This document shows positions 1 to 8,046 of a stretch of 64,000 nt of DNA, piece after piece. Source of the DNA: Micromonospora thermarum. Its GTDB lineage: Bacteria; Actinomycetota; Actinomycetes; Mycobacteriales; Micromonosporaceae. Positions within the stretch are counted from its first letter, which is position 1. Each line of letters opens with the position of its first letter. The DNA lies in the NCBI RefSeq assembly GCF_012034245.1, contig NZ_JAATEO010000003.1, positions 62,001-126,000 of the forward strand. The letters are read 5' to 3'. Under the pieces are notes generated by a model. The model was given only the letters and a program-made list of their open reading frames with translations, did not search any database and was not told the origin of the DNA. The translations under genes were made by a program, and so were the position numbers.

Positions 1-1057
1 CCGCCTTGCCGGTCTGGGCGGCCTCGACGAGGCGCGCCATCTGGGCGAGCTGCGTGTCGCCGCCGACCCGGGTGGCGCGTACGACCAGCCGCCCACCGGC
101 GTTGACGGTGGCGCCGACCACGGTGTCGCCGGGCGCCACCTCGACCGGGACGGACTCGCCGGTGAGCATGCTCGCGTCGACCGCCGAGGTGCCCTCCTCC
201 ACGACGCCGTCGGTGGCGACCTTCTCGCCGGGGCGGACCACGAACCGGTCCCCCACCGCGAGCTGGTCGACCGGGACGCGGGTCTCGACGCCGTTGCGCA
301 GCACCGCCACGTCCTTGGCACCCAGCTTGAGCAGGGCCCGCAGGGCGGCGCCGGCGGTGCGCTTGGACCGCGCCTCGAAGTACCGGCCGGCGAGGATGAA
401 GGTGGTGACGCCGGCCGCCGCCTCCAGGTAGATGTTGCCCGCACCGTCGCCGCGCACGATGTCGAAGCTGAACGGGTGCGTCATGCCCGGCGTGCCGGCG
501 GTGCCGAGGAACAGCGCCCACACCGACCAGCCGAACGCGGCGAGGGTGCCGAGTGACACCAGCGTGTCCATGGTCGCCGCGCCGTGCCGCAGGTTGACCC
601 AGGCGGCCCGGTGGAACGGCAGGCCGCCCCAGACCACCACCGGGGCGGCCAGGGTCAGCGACAGCCACTGCCAGTACGTGAACTGCCACGCCGGCACCAT
701 CGCCAGCACGATCACCGGCACGGTCAGCACGATCGAGGCCCACAGCCGCGTACGCAGGCCGCGCAGCTCGTCCACCGGCTCGGCGGCCGGCTCACCACCG
801 GCCGGGACCGGCGGGCGGGGCACGACGGCCGTGTAGCCGGTCTTCTCGACCGTGGCGATCAGGTCGCCGGGGGTCACCTCGTCGGCGTACGCGACGGTGG
901 CCTTCTCGGTGGCGTAGTTGACCGTGGCGGTGACGCCGGGCATCCGGTTGAGCTTCTTCTCGATGCGGGCGGCGCAGGAGGCGCAGGTCATCCCGCCGAT
1001 CGCCAGCTCGATCTGGTTCGGCGCCATCGGTAGGGGCTGCTTGCTCGTGGTGGTCAT
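1..1057 (-). CDS. copA: Copper-translocating P-type ATPase, N-terminal part (cut by window start)
   Basis: Pumps Cu(I) out across the membrane using ATP. About 352 residues are visible. An N-terminal heavy-metal-associated domain (roughly residues 12-75) has the GGMTCASC copper motif. Several membrane helices and the actuator-domain TGES motif follow. The CPC membrane motif and the DKTG phosphorylation site would lie beyond base 1. The ATG at 1057 lies 12 bases after the stop of the exported His-rich gene, so this is the third gene of the copZ operon. Regulation is inferred to be by CsoR from the operators at 2332-2380. The family assignment is secure; copper as substrate is supported by the copZ and csoR neighbours. 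Confidence 0.95.
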   Translation of the reverse strand, partial: MTTTSKQPLPMAPNQIELAIGGMTCASCAARIEKKLNRMPGVTATVNYATEKATVAYADEVTPGDLIATVEKTGYTAVVPRPPVPAGGEPAAEPVDELRGLRTRLWASIVLTVPVIVLAMVPAWQFTYWQWLSLTLAAPVVVWGGLPFHRAAWVNLRHGAATMDTLVSLGTLAAFGWSVWALFLGTAGTPGMTHPFSFDIVRGDGAGNIYLEAAAGVTTFILAGRYFEARSKRTAGAALRALLKLGAKDVAVLRNGVETRVPVDQLAVGDRFVVRPGEKVATDGVVEEGTSAVDASMLTGESVPVEVAPGDTVVGATVNAGGRLVVRATRVGGDTQLAQMARLVEAAQTGKA

Positions 1058-1069
1058 CACGCCGTCCCG

Positions 1070-2065
1070 TCAGTCGTGCCCGTGACCGGGGGCGCCGTGG
1101 TCGGTGCCGCCGGTCGGGGCGGGTGCGCTCGTGCTGGTCGGCGTCGGTGCGGCCGGGACGGCGGTGACCGTCCCGCCGGCCGCGCCGGCGACGATGGTGA
1201 ACTCGGCGGTGCGGACCACGCCGCCGTGCTGGAAGTCCAGGAAGAGCCGGTAGGTGCCGGCGGAGGGCACCTCGGCGAAGAAGGTCACGTCGGGGCCGGG
1301 CTTCGTCCGGCCGTCACCCGGCGTGCCGTCCGGGTGGACGTGCAGGTACGCGAGGTCGCCCTGGCGCAGCGCGACCAGGTGCCCGTACGCGCCCAGGTAG
1401 GGCTCCAGGTCGGTGACCGGTACGCCGTCCCGGCTCACCGTCAGCGTCAGCTCGCTGGTCCGGCCCGGCTGCGGCGTTCCGGCCAGGGTGACCGTGTAGC
1501 CGTCGACGGTGGTGCTGGTCGCGGGCGCCGGCAGCGGCCGCTCGGTCAGCACGCCGGGGACGGTCACGTCCACGCCGAGGGTCAGCGGCTCCCCGCCGCC
1601 CGGCGTGAAGTCGGCGAAGACCCGCCACACGCCCGGCCCGGCCAGCGGTGAGTCGACCCGCCAGGTGCCGTCCGGGGACATCTCCGGGTGCACGTGCCGG
1701 AACCCGCTGAGGTCGCGGCGGGCGACGATCAGGTGCATCCGCTTGTCGTGCGCCACCTCGTACGCGGTCACCGGCGCGCCGTCCGGCCCGGTGATCTGGA
1801 AGGCGAACTGGCCGGCGGGCGCCGCGACCGGCCGGAGAGTGTGGCCGCGCTCGGAGACGAGCAGGCCGCCGGGCAGGTGGGCAGCGCCGCTGTCGCCGTG
1901 CCTGGTGTCGTCGCCGTGCGAGGTCTCGCCGGCGTGTCCGGTGTCGTCGTGGCGGGTCTCGGCGGCGGGGGCGACGGGGCCGGTCACCTGACCGACCCCG
2001 TACGCCGCGCCGAACACCGCCGCGAGGCCGAGCGCGAAACCGCTCAGCTTCGTCGCCGTGTTCAT
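1070..2065 (-). CDS. Exported His-rich protein of the copper operon, two repeated HVHP domains
   Basis: 331 residues with an N-terminal signal peptide or anchor (about residues 1-27), then a His/Asp-rich linker (about 35-62). Two similar beta-type domains follow; each has a histidine-leading strand ending in HVHP (RMHLIVARRDLSGFRHVHP and, later, [17 protein letters not shown]). The C-terminus is again His-rich (DHGAPGHGHD). It lies between copZ and copA with gaps of 28 and 12 bases, so it is in the copper operon. It probably binds copper outside the membrane, but this rests on composition and context. The ATG at 2065 was chosen over an upstream start because it begins directly at the signal peptide. 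No characterised family was recognised. Confidence 0.85.
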   Translation of the reverse strand: MNTATKLSGFALGLAAVFGAAYGVGQVTGPVAPAAETRHDDTGHAGETSHGDDTRHGDSGAAHLPGGLLVSERGHTLRPVAAPAGQFAFQITGPDGAPVTAYEVAHDKRMHLIVARRDLSGFRHVHPEMSPDGTWRVDSPLAGPGVWRVFADFTPGGGEPLTLGVDVTVPGVLTERPLPAPATSTTVDGYTVTLAGTPQPGRTSELTLTVSRDGVPVTDLEPYLGAYGHLVALRQGDLAYLHVHPDGTPGDGRTKPGPDVTFFAEVPSAGTYRLFLDFQHGGVVRTAEFTIVAGAAGGTVTAVPAAPTPTSTSAPAPTGGTDHGAPGHGHD

Positions 2066-2093
2066 GGGATACCTCGGTTTCCCCGTGTCGCCG

Positions 2094-2303
2094 TCAGGCG
2101 CCGACGAGGTCGTAGCCGGCCTCGTCGACCGCGGCACGCACGATCTCGATGTCCAACGGGCTCTCACTGGTGACGGTGACCTGGCCGGTGGCCAGATCCA
2201 CCCGGACGTCGCTGACGCCCTTGATCGCGCTCACCTCGGCGCTGACCGAGCTCACGCAGTGCCCGCAGGTCATGCCCTGCACCTGGTACGTGGTGGTGAC
2301 CAT
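2094..2303 (-). CDS. copZ: Copper chaperone, heavy-metal-associated domain protein
   Basis: A 69-residue single HMA domain with the metal site MTCGHC at residues 11-16 and the usual babbab spacing. It is the first gene of the leftward copper operon and carries Cu(I) in the cytoplasm, typically to CopA or CsoR. A good ribosome binding site (GGAGAGG) lies just upstream. Its promoter region carries the CsoR-type operators shared with csoR. The length is standard for CopZ. Confidence 0.93.
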   Translation of the reverse strand: MVTTTYQVQGMTCGHCVSSVSAEVSAIKGVSDVRVDLATGQVTVTSESPLDIEIVRAAVDEAGYDLVGA

Positions 2304-2331
2304 GGAACCTCTCCTTCGCCGTCACCGAAGA

Positions 2332-2346
2332 TACCCCTAGGGGGTA
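2332..2346. promoter_or_regulatory. CsoR-type operator 1 (copZ side)
   Basis: The sequence TACCCCTAGGGGGTA is a near-perfect palindrome of the TACCCC-n-GGGGTA class bound by actinobacterial CsoR repressors. It lies 29 bases upstream of the copZ start. Binding is inferred from family knowledge and from the adjacent csoR gene. Confidence 0.85.
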
Positions 2347-2365
2347 GTTGCTCACGACACTAACA

Positions 2366-2380
2366 TACCCCCAAGGGGTA
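2366..2380. promoter_or_regulatory. CsoR-type operator 2 (csoR side)
   Basis: TACCCCCAAGGGGTA is a second copy of the same palindrome, 34 bases centre to centre from the first. It ends four bases before the csoR -10 element, so bound CsoR would block its own promoter and probably also the divergent copZ promoter. Confidence 0.85.
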
Positions 2381-2383
2381 CGT

Positions 2384-2389
2384 TATCCT
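2384..2389 (+). promoter_or_regulatory. csoR -10 element (leaderless promoter)
   Basis: TATCCT ends seven bases before the csoR ATG and no Shine-Dalgarno sequence lies between. Transcription is therefore expected to start at or next to the A of the ATG, giving a leaderless mRNA. Confidence 0.6.
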
Positions 2390-2396
2390 TGTCGGC

Positions 2397-2699
2397 ATGA
2401 CCACACCCACGCCGGCCCCGACGCGGGGCTACACCGCCACCAAGGACCAGCTGCTCGCGCGGCTGCGCCGCGTCGAGGGGCAGGTCCGGGGCATCGAGAA
2501 GATGGTCGACGAGGACCGCTACTGCATCGACGTCCTCACCCAGATCTCCGCGATCCAGGCCGCGCTGGACAAGGTCGCCCTCGGCCTCCTCGACGGGCAC
2601 GCGCGGCACTGCATGCACGAGGGTGCCGCCGAGGGCCGGGCCGACGAGATGGCCAGCGAGATGATGGCCGCCGTGGGCCGGCTGATGAAGCGCGGCTGA
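2397..2699 (+). CDS. csoR: Copper-sensing transcriptional repressor CsoR
   Basis: A 100-residue all-helical DUF156/CsoR protein. The Cu(I) ligands are all present with the family spacing: Cys43, His68 and Cys72 (the C-x24-H-x3-C pattern). In this family apo-repressor binds DNA and Cu(I) releases it, switching on export. It is divergent from the copZ-copA operon with two operators between. The 16-residue N-terminal extension is usual in actinomycetes. Confidence 0.96.
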   Translation: MTTPTPAPTRGYTATKDQLLARLRRVEGQVRGIEKMVDEDRYCIDVLTQISAIQAALDKVALGLLDGHARHCMHEGAAEGRADEMASEMMAAVGRLMKRG

Positions 2700-2744
2700 C
2701 GGGCCGGACGCGCCCTCTCGGCGAGCGCCGCGCCGTTCGCGTCT

Positions 2745-2776
2745 GTCGCGGTGTCCGCCGATCCGGACACCGCGAC
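2745..2776. terminator. Bidirectional stem-loop terminator between csoR and the DUF305 gene
   Basis: A perfect 13-base-pair stem (2745-2757 with 2764-2776) and a 6-base loop lie between two convergent genes. There is no U-tract, as is common for terminators in GC-rich actinomycetes. Confidence 0.75.
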
Positions 2777-2806
2777 TGACCGCAACCAGGGTTGATCAGA
2801 GCCGGG

Positions 2807-3436
2807 TCACTGCCGGTCGAGGATCTTCCGCATCATCTCGATCTCGACCTGCTGGCCCGAGATGATCTCCTGAGCCAGGTCCTTGGCCTGCGGGTTGACC
2901 CCCTCCGACAGCTCGGCCTGGGCCATGGTGATCGCACCTTCGTGATGAGCGACCATCATCGTCAGGAACTGCCGGTCGAAGTCGCGGCCCGACGCGGCAG
3001 CCAGCTTTCGCATGTCGGCCTCGGACATCATCCCGGGCATGCCGTGGTCCATGTGCGGCATGTCGGCGGAGGACGACGGCACCGGCCGGCCCCAGGCGGT
3101 CAGCCAGCCGCTCATCGTGGCGATCTCCGGGGCCTGCGCCGCCTTGATCTCCGCAGCGAGCCGCTTGACCTCCTGGTCGGCGGCCCGGGTCTCGGCCAGT
3201 TCCGCCATCTCCACCGCCTGCCGGTGGTGCGGGATCATCATCTGGGCGAACATGACGTCGGCGTCGCCGACGGCGGCCGGGCTGGCCGGGGTGGCGGCGC
3301 CGGTCGTCGGCGCGGCGGTCGTGCTGTCCCGGCCCGAGGGCGAGTGGTCGTCACTGCCGCAGGCGGACAGGGCCAGGGTGGCGGCGACGGCGACGCCAGC
3401 CAGGGCGGCCCGGCGCGCGAGGGTACGAGTGTCCAC
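2807..3436 (-). CDS. DUF305 lipoprotein
   Basis: 209 residues. A lipoprotein signal with lipobox LSAC at about residues 25-28 is followed by a Ser/Thr/Ala-rich linker and a ferritin-like helical DUF305 domain. The diagnostic paired motifs MMIPHHRQAVEMA and MMVAHHEGAITMAQ are present. These proteins sit on the outer face of the membrane; several are linked to metal or copper loci, and the neighbouring copper operon fits. The GTG at 3436 is preferred: GAAAGG lies about 8 bases upstream and it opens directly on the signal peptide. The biochemical role is unknown. Confidence 0.92.
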   Translation of the reverse strand: MDTRTLARRAALAGVAVAATLALSACGSDDHSPSGRDSTTAAPTTGAATPASPAAVGDADVMFAQMMIPHHRQAVEMAELAETRAADQEVKRLAAEIKAAQAPEIATMSGWLTAWGRPVPSSSADMPHMDHGMPGMMSEADMRKLAAASGRDFDRQFLTMMVAHHEGAITMAQAELSEGVNPQAKDLAQEIISGQQVEIEMMRKILDRQ

Positions 3437-3508
3437 GGTTGAGCCTTTCGCTTTCCGTGCGGCCGGGCCATCCGGCCCGCCGCCGTTCTCACCGCCCAAC
3501 CCGGAACG

Positions 3509-3703
3509 CTAACGCCTCGGGCCGCCGGATTCGCCGCGCCCGCCGGAACCGCCACCGTCGGGGGACGACCCGGCCGGGTCGAGCCGCACCCGGCGCAGGT
3601 GTCCGTCGCCGGGCGTCGGGTGCCGCTCCATGCCCTCGACATGGCTCTCCGCACCCGCCCCGCGGGCGTCGACCGTCAGGTCCGACCGCCGACACCACAG
3701 CAC
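3509..3703 (-). CDS. Possible small protein, unknown
   Basis: A 64-codon GTG-started frame with codon-like base composition (about nine in ten third positions are G or C), rich in Gly, Arg, Asp and Ser. No domain, signal or homologue was recognised. It fills part of the gap between the DUF305 gene and the YibE/F gene. It may be real, but high GC alone produces such frames. Confidence 0.3.
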   Translation of the reverse strand: MLWCRRSDLTVDARGAGAESHVEGMERHPTPGDGHLRRVRLDPAGSSPDGGGSGGRGESGGPRR

Positions 3704-3958
3704 GCGACCTGCGCCGAAGGAGCGCGGTGGCTACGATTCGGCCGATGGCCCTACGGATTCCACACCACCCGGCCCGCTTCCGCGCCGGGGCTCCGACGCC
3801 GCCGCCGACCGCGCGTGGCCGCGTCCGGCCCGGCACGGCGGGCACGGTACGTGGCCACGCCACCACCCTCGGGCACCCCTCGTGAGGAGTTCCGGGAGAC
3901 GCTGAACCGATCGACCCGCCGGCCCGTACCCCGCCCTGGATTCGTTGGGAGACACTCG
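3704..3958. other. Upstream region of the YibE/F gene
   Basis: No convincing gene is present. TACGAT at 3732-3737 lies seven bases before an ATG at 3745 that opens a 45-codon frame ending at 3882. This could be a leaderless leader peptide or only a promoter for the YibE/F gene. Confidence 0.3.
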
Positions 3959-5305
3959 ATGGGCGCCGACCACACCCGTCCCGCTCCGTCCACCCCACCC
4001 GGGGTGCGGCGGATCCTCGTCGCGACGGTGGTCCCCCTCTTCCTCGCCACCCTGGTCGCCGCCCTGGCGCTCTGGCCCCGCGACGCCCGGGAGGTCGACG
4101 CGGGCACCGAACCGCCCCGCTACCACGGCACCGTCACGAAGGTGGTGACCGAGCCGTGCCCGCCCACCCCGGACGCGCCCGAGGGCGGCCCGGCCACAGG
4201 TGACGGCCCCTGCGGCACGGTGACCGTCCGGGTCGACCAGGGGCCGGACGCGGGGCAGCAGGTCGAGACCCCGGTCCCGGCCGGGCCGGGCGCGCCTGAG
4301 GTCGCCGTCGGCGACGAGATCATCCTGGTCGAGCTGACCGACCCGGCCGATCCGTCGGCCAGCGCGTACAACATCGCCGAACACCAGCGCGGCGAACCGC
4401 TGGTCTGGCTGGTGGCGCTCTTCGCCGCCGCGATCGTCGCGTTCGGCCGGTGGCGTGGCCTCGCCGCGCTCGCCGGCCTGGCCGCCAGCTTCGCGATCCT
4501 GCTGACGTTCGTCCTGCCCGGGATCAGCGCCGGCCGGTCGCCGCTGCTGGTCGCGGTGGTCGGCGCCGCACTGATCATGTTCGTGGTGCTGTACCTCACG
4601 CACGGCGTCACCGCGCAGACGTCGGTGGCGGTGCTCGGCACGCTCGGCAGCCTGGTGCTCACCGGCGTGCTCGGCACGCTCGCCACCGCGGCCACGCACC
4701 TGACCGGGTACGGCAGCGAGGAGGCCACCACGCTGTCGATGTTCCAGGCCGACGTCGACCTGCACGGCCTCCTGCTGGCCGGCATCATCATCGGCTCGTT
4801 GGGCGTGCTCGACGACGTCACGGTCACCCAGGCGGCCACCGTCACCGAGCTGGCCCACGCCAACCCGGGGCTGACCCGGGGCCAGCTCTACCGGTCCGCG
4901 ACCCGGGTCGGCCGGGCGCACATCGCCTCCACGGTGAACACCATCGTGCTGGCGTACGCGGGCGCCTCGCTGCCCGTGCTGCTCCTGCTGACCGCTGACT
5001 CGCGCGCCGCGAGCCAGATCCTCACCAGCGAGTTCCTCGCCCAGGAGATCGTCCGCAGCGCGGTGGCGACGCTCGGCCTGATCGCCGCGGTTCCGCTCAC
5101 CACCGCGCTCGCCGCCCTGGTCACCACCGCCGGGCGGCGCGGTGATCGGCCGGCGGACCCGGACGCCCCCGCTCCGGCCCCCCGGCCGGCAGCCGACCGG
5201 ACGGACGCGCTGGAGGCGCTGAGCGCGCCGCGCGCCGGCACCACCGCCCCCGCCACCCCCGCCGGGTGGCCCGACCGAGACAGGAGTACGGACACCGGAT
5301 GGTGA
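3959..5305 (+). CDS. YibE/F family membrane protein
   Basis: 448 residues. One N-terminal membrane helix (about 17-40) is followed by an extracytoplasmic domain (about 41-145) that holds a Cys pair (PCPPTPD and GPCGT). About seven further helices form the YibE/F domain, and the tail is Pro/Ala-rich and cytoplasmic. The conserved GSLGVLDDVTVTQAA stretch is typical. The transport substrate of this family is not established. The ATG at 3959 is chosen because GGGAG lies 7 bases upstream; the longer upstream frame does not look coding. Confidence 0.9.
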   Translation: MGADHTRPAPSTPPGVRRILVATVVPLFLATLVAALALWPRDAREVDAGTEPPRYHGTVTKVVTEPCPPTPDAPEGGPATGDGPCGTVTVRVDQGPDAGQQVETPVPAGPGAPEVAVGDEIILVELTDPADPSASAYNIAEHQRGEPLVWLVALFAAAIVAFGRWRGLAALAGLAASFAILLTFVLPGISAGRSPLLVAVVGAALIMFVVLYLTHGVTAQTSVAVLGTLGSLVLTGVLGTLATAATHLTGYGSEEATTLSMFQADVDLHGLLLAGIIIGSLGVLDDVTVTQAATVTELAHANPGLTRGQLYRSATRVGRAHIASTVNTIVLAYAGASLPVLLLLTADSRAASQILTSEFLAQEIVRSAVATLGLIAAVPLTTALAALVTTAGRRGDRPADPDAPAPAPRPAADRTDALEALSAPRAGTTAPATPAGWPDRDRSTDTGW

Positions 5306-5442
5306 CACTCCACACAGTGACGACGCCGTCCCACCCCCCTGATAAACGCGTCACTGATTACGCAGCGCGCTTACGAAATAGCGCGTTTGGTCGGCTTCCG
5401 GACGTAGATCCCCAGGACGCCTGTCAGGTAACCTCGCTGCCG

Positions 5443-5594
5443 GTCACCGCCGAACGCGCGCACCGGCGCCAGCGGGGCCACCGCCCAATCGCCGAGAGGC
5501 GAGCCGGGGAACCAGGTACGTGGGGTGAATCCGCGCCAGCGGTAGGGGCCGCTTCCGTCCCGAACCCGTCAGCTAACCCGGTCGGCGGTCGACG
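5443..5594 (+). promoter_or_regulatory. Cyclic di-AMP riboswitch (ydaO/yuaA class)
   Basis: The 5' leader of the secreted-protein gene carries the conserved ydaO/yuaA blocks in order: CCGCCGAAC near 5447, GGGGAACCA near 5506, TGGGGTGAATCC at 5521-5532, TAGGGGC near 5543 and CGAACCCGTCAGCTAACC at 5561-5578, then GGTCGGCGG, which closes helix P1 with the CCGCCG at the 5' end. This RNA class binds c-di-AMP and in actinobacteria commonly controls cell-wall hydrolase genes, where ligand binding turns expression off. The 3' boundary lies just before the GAAGGG ribosome binding site, so control of translation or of early termination is possible. Confidence 0.95.
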
Positions 5595-5606
5595 GAAGGG
5601 AACACT

Positions 5607-6623
5607 GTGACGGCACCCCTACGCCGCTGGTTGACACCCGTGGTGGCCGTGCTCGCCGCGCTGGCCGTGTTCGCCGGGCCGGCCCCGGTGTCGGCCGCCC
5701 CCACCACACCCCCCAAGCCCTCGGGGCACGACGAGGAGCCGAAACTGCTCGGCGACCTCATCGAGGCCCGGAACCGGGACTTCGTCAAGGCCCAGGCCCG
5801 GCTGAAGAAATCCGAGGAGCGGCGCCTCGCCCTCGAGCTGGAACTCCAGCGCGCGCGGTCCGACCTCGCCGCCCTGGCCCCTCAGGTGAACGAGATCGCC
5901 GCCCAGTCGTACCGGACCGGGCGGATCGGCGCGATGTCGATGCTGCTGGGCGCGAACACCCCCGACTCGTTCATCGCCCGCGCGTCGGCCCTCGACGAGC
6001 TGAACCTCGTCAACGACAAGCGCCTGGCCGTGGTCAACGCGGTGAAGAACCGCGCCGAGCAGGCCAAGCTGGCCCTCGACGCCGAGGTCCGGGAGCAGCA
6101 GAAGCTGACCAACGACCTCAAGCGCGGCAAGACCGAGGCCGAGAAGGCCCTCCGCCTGGTCGGCGGACGGGGGCTCACCGGCGGCCTGGTCAGCGCGACG
6201 TCGCCGGTCGCCCGGATCGCCCCGGGCCGCACCGGGGACGGCGACTGGAGGTCCGAGTCGTGCAGCGAGAACGACCCGACCACCGGCGGCTGCGTCACCC
6301 CCCGGACGCTGCACATGTACAACGAGGTGCGACGGGCCGGGTTCAAACGGTTCGTCGGCTGTTACCGGTCCGGCGGGCCGTACGAACACCCCAAGGGCCG
6401 GGCCTGTGACTGGTCGCTGCAGAACAGCGGGTTCCGCTCCTGGTACAACAACGACATGCGGATGTACGGCAACAACCTCACCGCATTCCTCGTCCGCAAC
6501 GCCGACCGCCTGGGCATCTACTACGTGATCTGGAACCGGCAGATCTGGTTCCCGGCGACCGGTTGGAAGTCGTACAGCGGGCCGTCGGCCCATACGGACC
6601 ACGTGCACGTATCACTGCTGTAG
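5607..6623 (+). CDS. Secreted coiled-coil protein with M15-like C-terminal domain
   Basis: 338 residues. A signal peptide ends near residue 30 (PVSAA). A long coiled coil follows (about 48-190, the 'RARSDLAALAPQVNEIAAQ' type found in cell-wall hydrolase partners). The C-terminal domain (about 215-338) has HPKGRACDW and a final HTDHVHVSL, the His/Asp/His pattern of M15-type peptidase folds. Four Cys are present. It is probably involved in peptidoglycan remodelling outside the cell; catalytic activity is not proven. The GTG at 5607 has GAAGGG just upstream. The c-di-AMP riboswitch in its leader strongly supports a cell-wall role. Confidence 0.88.
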   Translation: MTAPLRRWLTPVVAVLAALAVFAGPAPVSAAPTTPPKPSGHDEEPKLLGDLIEARNRDFVKAQARLKKSEERRLALELELQRARSDLAALAPQVNEIAAQSYRTGRIGAMSMLLGANTPDSFIARASALDELNLVNDKRLAVVNAVKNRAEQAKLALDAEVREQQKLTNDLKRGKTEAEKALRLVGGRGLTGGLVSATSPVARIAPGRTGDGDWRSESCSENDPTTGGCVTPRTLHMYNEVRRAGFKRFVGCYRSGGPYEHPKGRACDWSLQNSGFRSWYNNDMRMYGNNLTAFLVRNADRLGIYYVIWNRQIWFPATGWKSYSGPSAHTDHVHVSLL

Positions 6624-6637
6624 CCGTTGACGTGCAA

Positions 6638-6666
6638 GGGCCGCCCCGCGACGTGCGGGGCGGCCC
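6638..6666 (+). terminator. Terminator of the riboswitch-controlled gene
   Basis: A 12-base-pair perfect GC stem (6638-6649 with 6655-6666) with a 5-base loop, followed by TTCG, 14 bases after the stop codon. Confidence 0.8.
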
Positions 6667-6706
6667 TTCGCGTGTTCGGCGCTGGTGCGGCCGACGTTCG
6701 TCAGCC

Positions 6707-6764
6707 GGCGCGCGGCGGCGTTGGTCCGGCGGCGTTGATCAGGCGGCGCGCGGCGGCGTTGGTC
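6707..6764. repeat. 20-bp direct repeat at the 3' end of the carbonic anhydrase gene
   Basis: GGCGCGCGGCGGCGTTGGTC occurs at 6707-6726 and again at 6745-6764. The second copy covers the first two bases of the carbonic anhydrase stop codon (6763-6765). It looks like a local slippage duplication in the spacer. Confidence 0.6.
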
Positions 6765-7476
6765 AGGCGGCGGCGCGGGCGGCCGGGTCGGCGGCGGTCA
6801 GGTCGCCCGCGCCGGCCACCGTCCGCACCTCACCGGCGGCGAGACGGTACGACATGCCGACGACCGCGCACCGGCCGGCGGCCACGGCCCCGGCGAGCGC
6901 CTCCGACCGGTCCAGCATCGCCTCGACGGTCTGCGCGATGTGGATGTCGACGATCCCGTCGAGGTCGGCGACACCCTCGGCGTCGGCCCGGCGCAGGCTG
7001 GGCACCACGGCGTCCACCACGGCCCCGAGGTGCCCGGGTGGCTGCGTCCCGGTCGCGTCCGCCTCGCGGGCCGCCTGGACCGCGCCGCAGGAGTCGTGGC
7101 CGAGCACGACCACCAGCGGCGTGCCGAGCACGGTGATCGCGTACTCGACGCTGCCGAGCACCTCCGGGCCGACCGTGTGCCCCGCGGTCCGGACCACGAA
7201 CAGATCACCCAGGCCGCGATCGAAGATGATCTCGGCGGCGAGGCGGGAGTCGGAGCAGCCGACGATCACGGCGAACGGCTGCTGCCCGTCCGCCACCGCC
7301 GCCCGGCGGCCGGCGTCCTGGTTGGGGTGGCGCGGTTCACCGGTTACGAAGCGCCGGTTGCCGGCGCGCAGCTCGGCGAGCGCCTGCTCGGGGCTGGCCG
7401 GACCAGCGGCGCCCACAGGGCCGGCGGGCTTCCCATCCGGGCCCGGCTGCGTGCCGGGCATTCCGGGGTGACTCAT
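6763..7476 (-). CDS. Beta-class carbonic anhydrase
   Basis: Interconverts CO2 and bicarbonate. 237 residues with the zinc ligands and catalytic dyad visible: Cys74-x-Asp76-x-Arg78 in GCSDSR, and His127 and Cys130 in GHDSCGA. The first 28 residues are a low-complexity Pro/Gly extension, so a slightly later start is possible. It is transcribed alone, convergent with the preceding gene. Confidence 0.95.
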   Translation of the reverse strand: MSHPGMPGTQPGPDGKPAGPVGAAGPASPEQALAELRAGNRRFVTGEPRHPNQDAGRRAAVADGQQPFAVIVGCSDSRLAAEIIFDRGLGDLFVVRTAGHTVGPEVLGSVEYAITVLGTPLVVVLGHDSCGAVQAAREADATGTQPPGHLGAVVDAVVPSLRRADAEGVADLDGIVDIHIAQTVEAMLDRSEALAGAVAAGRCAVVGMSYRLAAGEVRTVAGAGDLTAADPAARAAA

Positions 7477-7586
7477 CCCCTCACCTCGTCCCTGCGAGTG
7501 ACGAACCTGGTGGGACCCGGACCGGCGCTGGACTCGGGCCGAAACCCACCGTCACACGCAGCAAAACGCACGTCAAGGTATGCGTG

Positions 7587-7601
7587 ATATGCACTTCATA
7601 T
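7587..7601. promoter_or_regulatory. AT-rich inverted repeat upstream of the winged-helix gene
   Basis: ATATG-CACTT-CATAT stands out as AT-rich in a GC-rich spacer between the divergent carbonic anhydrase and winged-helix genes. It may be an operator or promoter; the regulator is unknown. Confidence 0.25.
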
Positions 7602-7683
7602 GTCGCCGGACCCTTGCGGGTGCCCCCGCGAGCGCCCCGGCCGTGCCGGGAAAACCGGAACGACGGGTCATACGATGTCGGGC

Positions 7684-8037
7684 ATGGCGACAACAGGAGA
7701 GCAGGGGAGCACCCGGAACTGGACGTTCCTCACCAACCACGGGCACGTGCTGCTCGCCATCGCCCGCAACCCCACCGCCCGGCTCCGGGACGTGGCCGAC
7801 GAGGTCGGCGTCACCGAGCGGGCCGCGCAGGCGATCGTCGCCGATCTCGAGGCGGGCGGCTACCTCCAACGCACCCGGGTGGGCCGGCGCAACGAGTACA
7901 CGCTGAACCCCTCCGGCCGCTTCCGGCACCCCGCCGAGGCCGACCGTCAGGTCGGCGCCCTCCTGGCGCTCTTCACCGACGAACCGGCGGACGACGGCGC
8001 AACGGGCGGCACCCGCGCCGGTGACGGGCGGCGGTAG
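7684..8037 (+). CDS. Winged-helix DNA-binding protein
   Basis: 117 residues. A winged helix-turn-helix (about 15-80) reads ARLRDVADEVGVTERAAQAI for the recognition region and GRRNEYTL for the wing. This is the MarR/ArsR-like domain usual in short actinobacterial regulators. An Asp/Gly-rich tail follows. The ATG at 7684 is favoured because TACGAT at 7671-7676 lies seven bases upstream as a leaderless -10; the in-frame ATG at 7675 falls inside that element. It sits 9 bases before mycosin 1 and may regulate the secretion locus (inference from position). Confidence 0.8.
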   Translation: MATTGEQGSTRNWTFLTNHGHVLLAIARNPTARLRDVADEVGVTERAAQAIVADLEAGGYLQRTRVGRRNEYTLNPSGRFRHPAEADRQVGALLALFTDEPADDGATGGTRAGDGRR

Positions 8038-8040
8038 TCT
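8035..8040 (+). promoter_or_regulatory. -10 element of mycosin 1 overlapping the upstream stop codon
   Basis: TAGTCT begins with the TAG stop codon of the winged-helix gene and ends six bases before the mycosin GTG. No Shine-Dalgarno lies between, so a leaderless mycosin transcript is likely in addition to any read-through. Confidence 0.5.
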
Positions 8041-8046
8041 CACCGC

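Noticed and set aside
3731-5308. Long antisense frame opposite the YibE/F gene
   Set aside because: Arg/Gly-rich shadow; the sense strand codes for a clear membrane protein.
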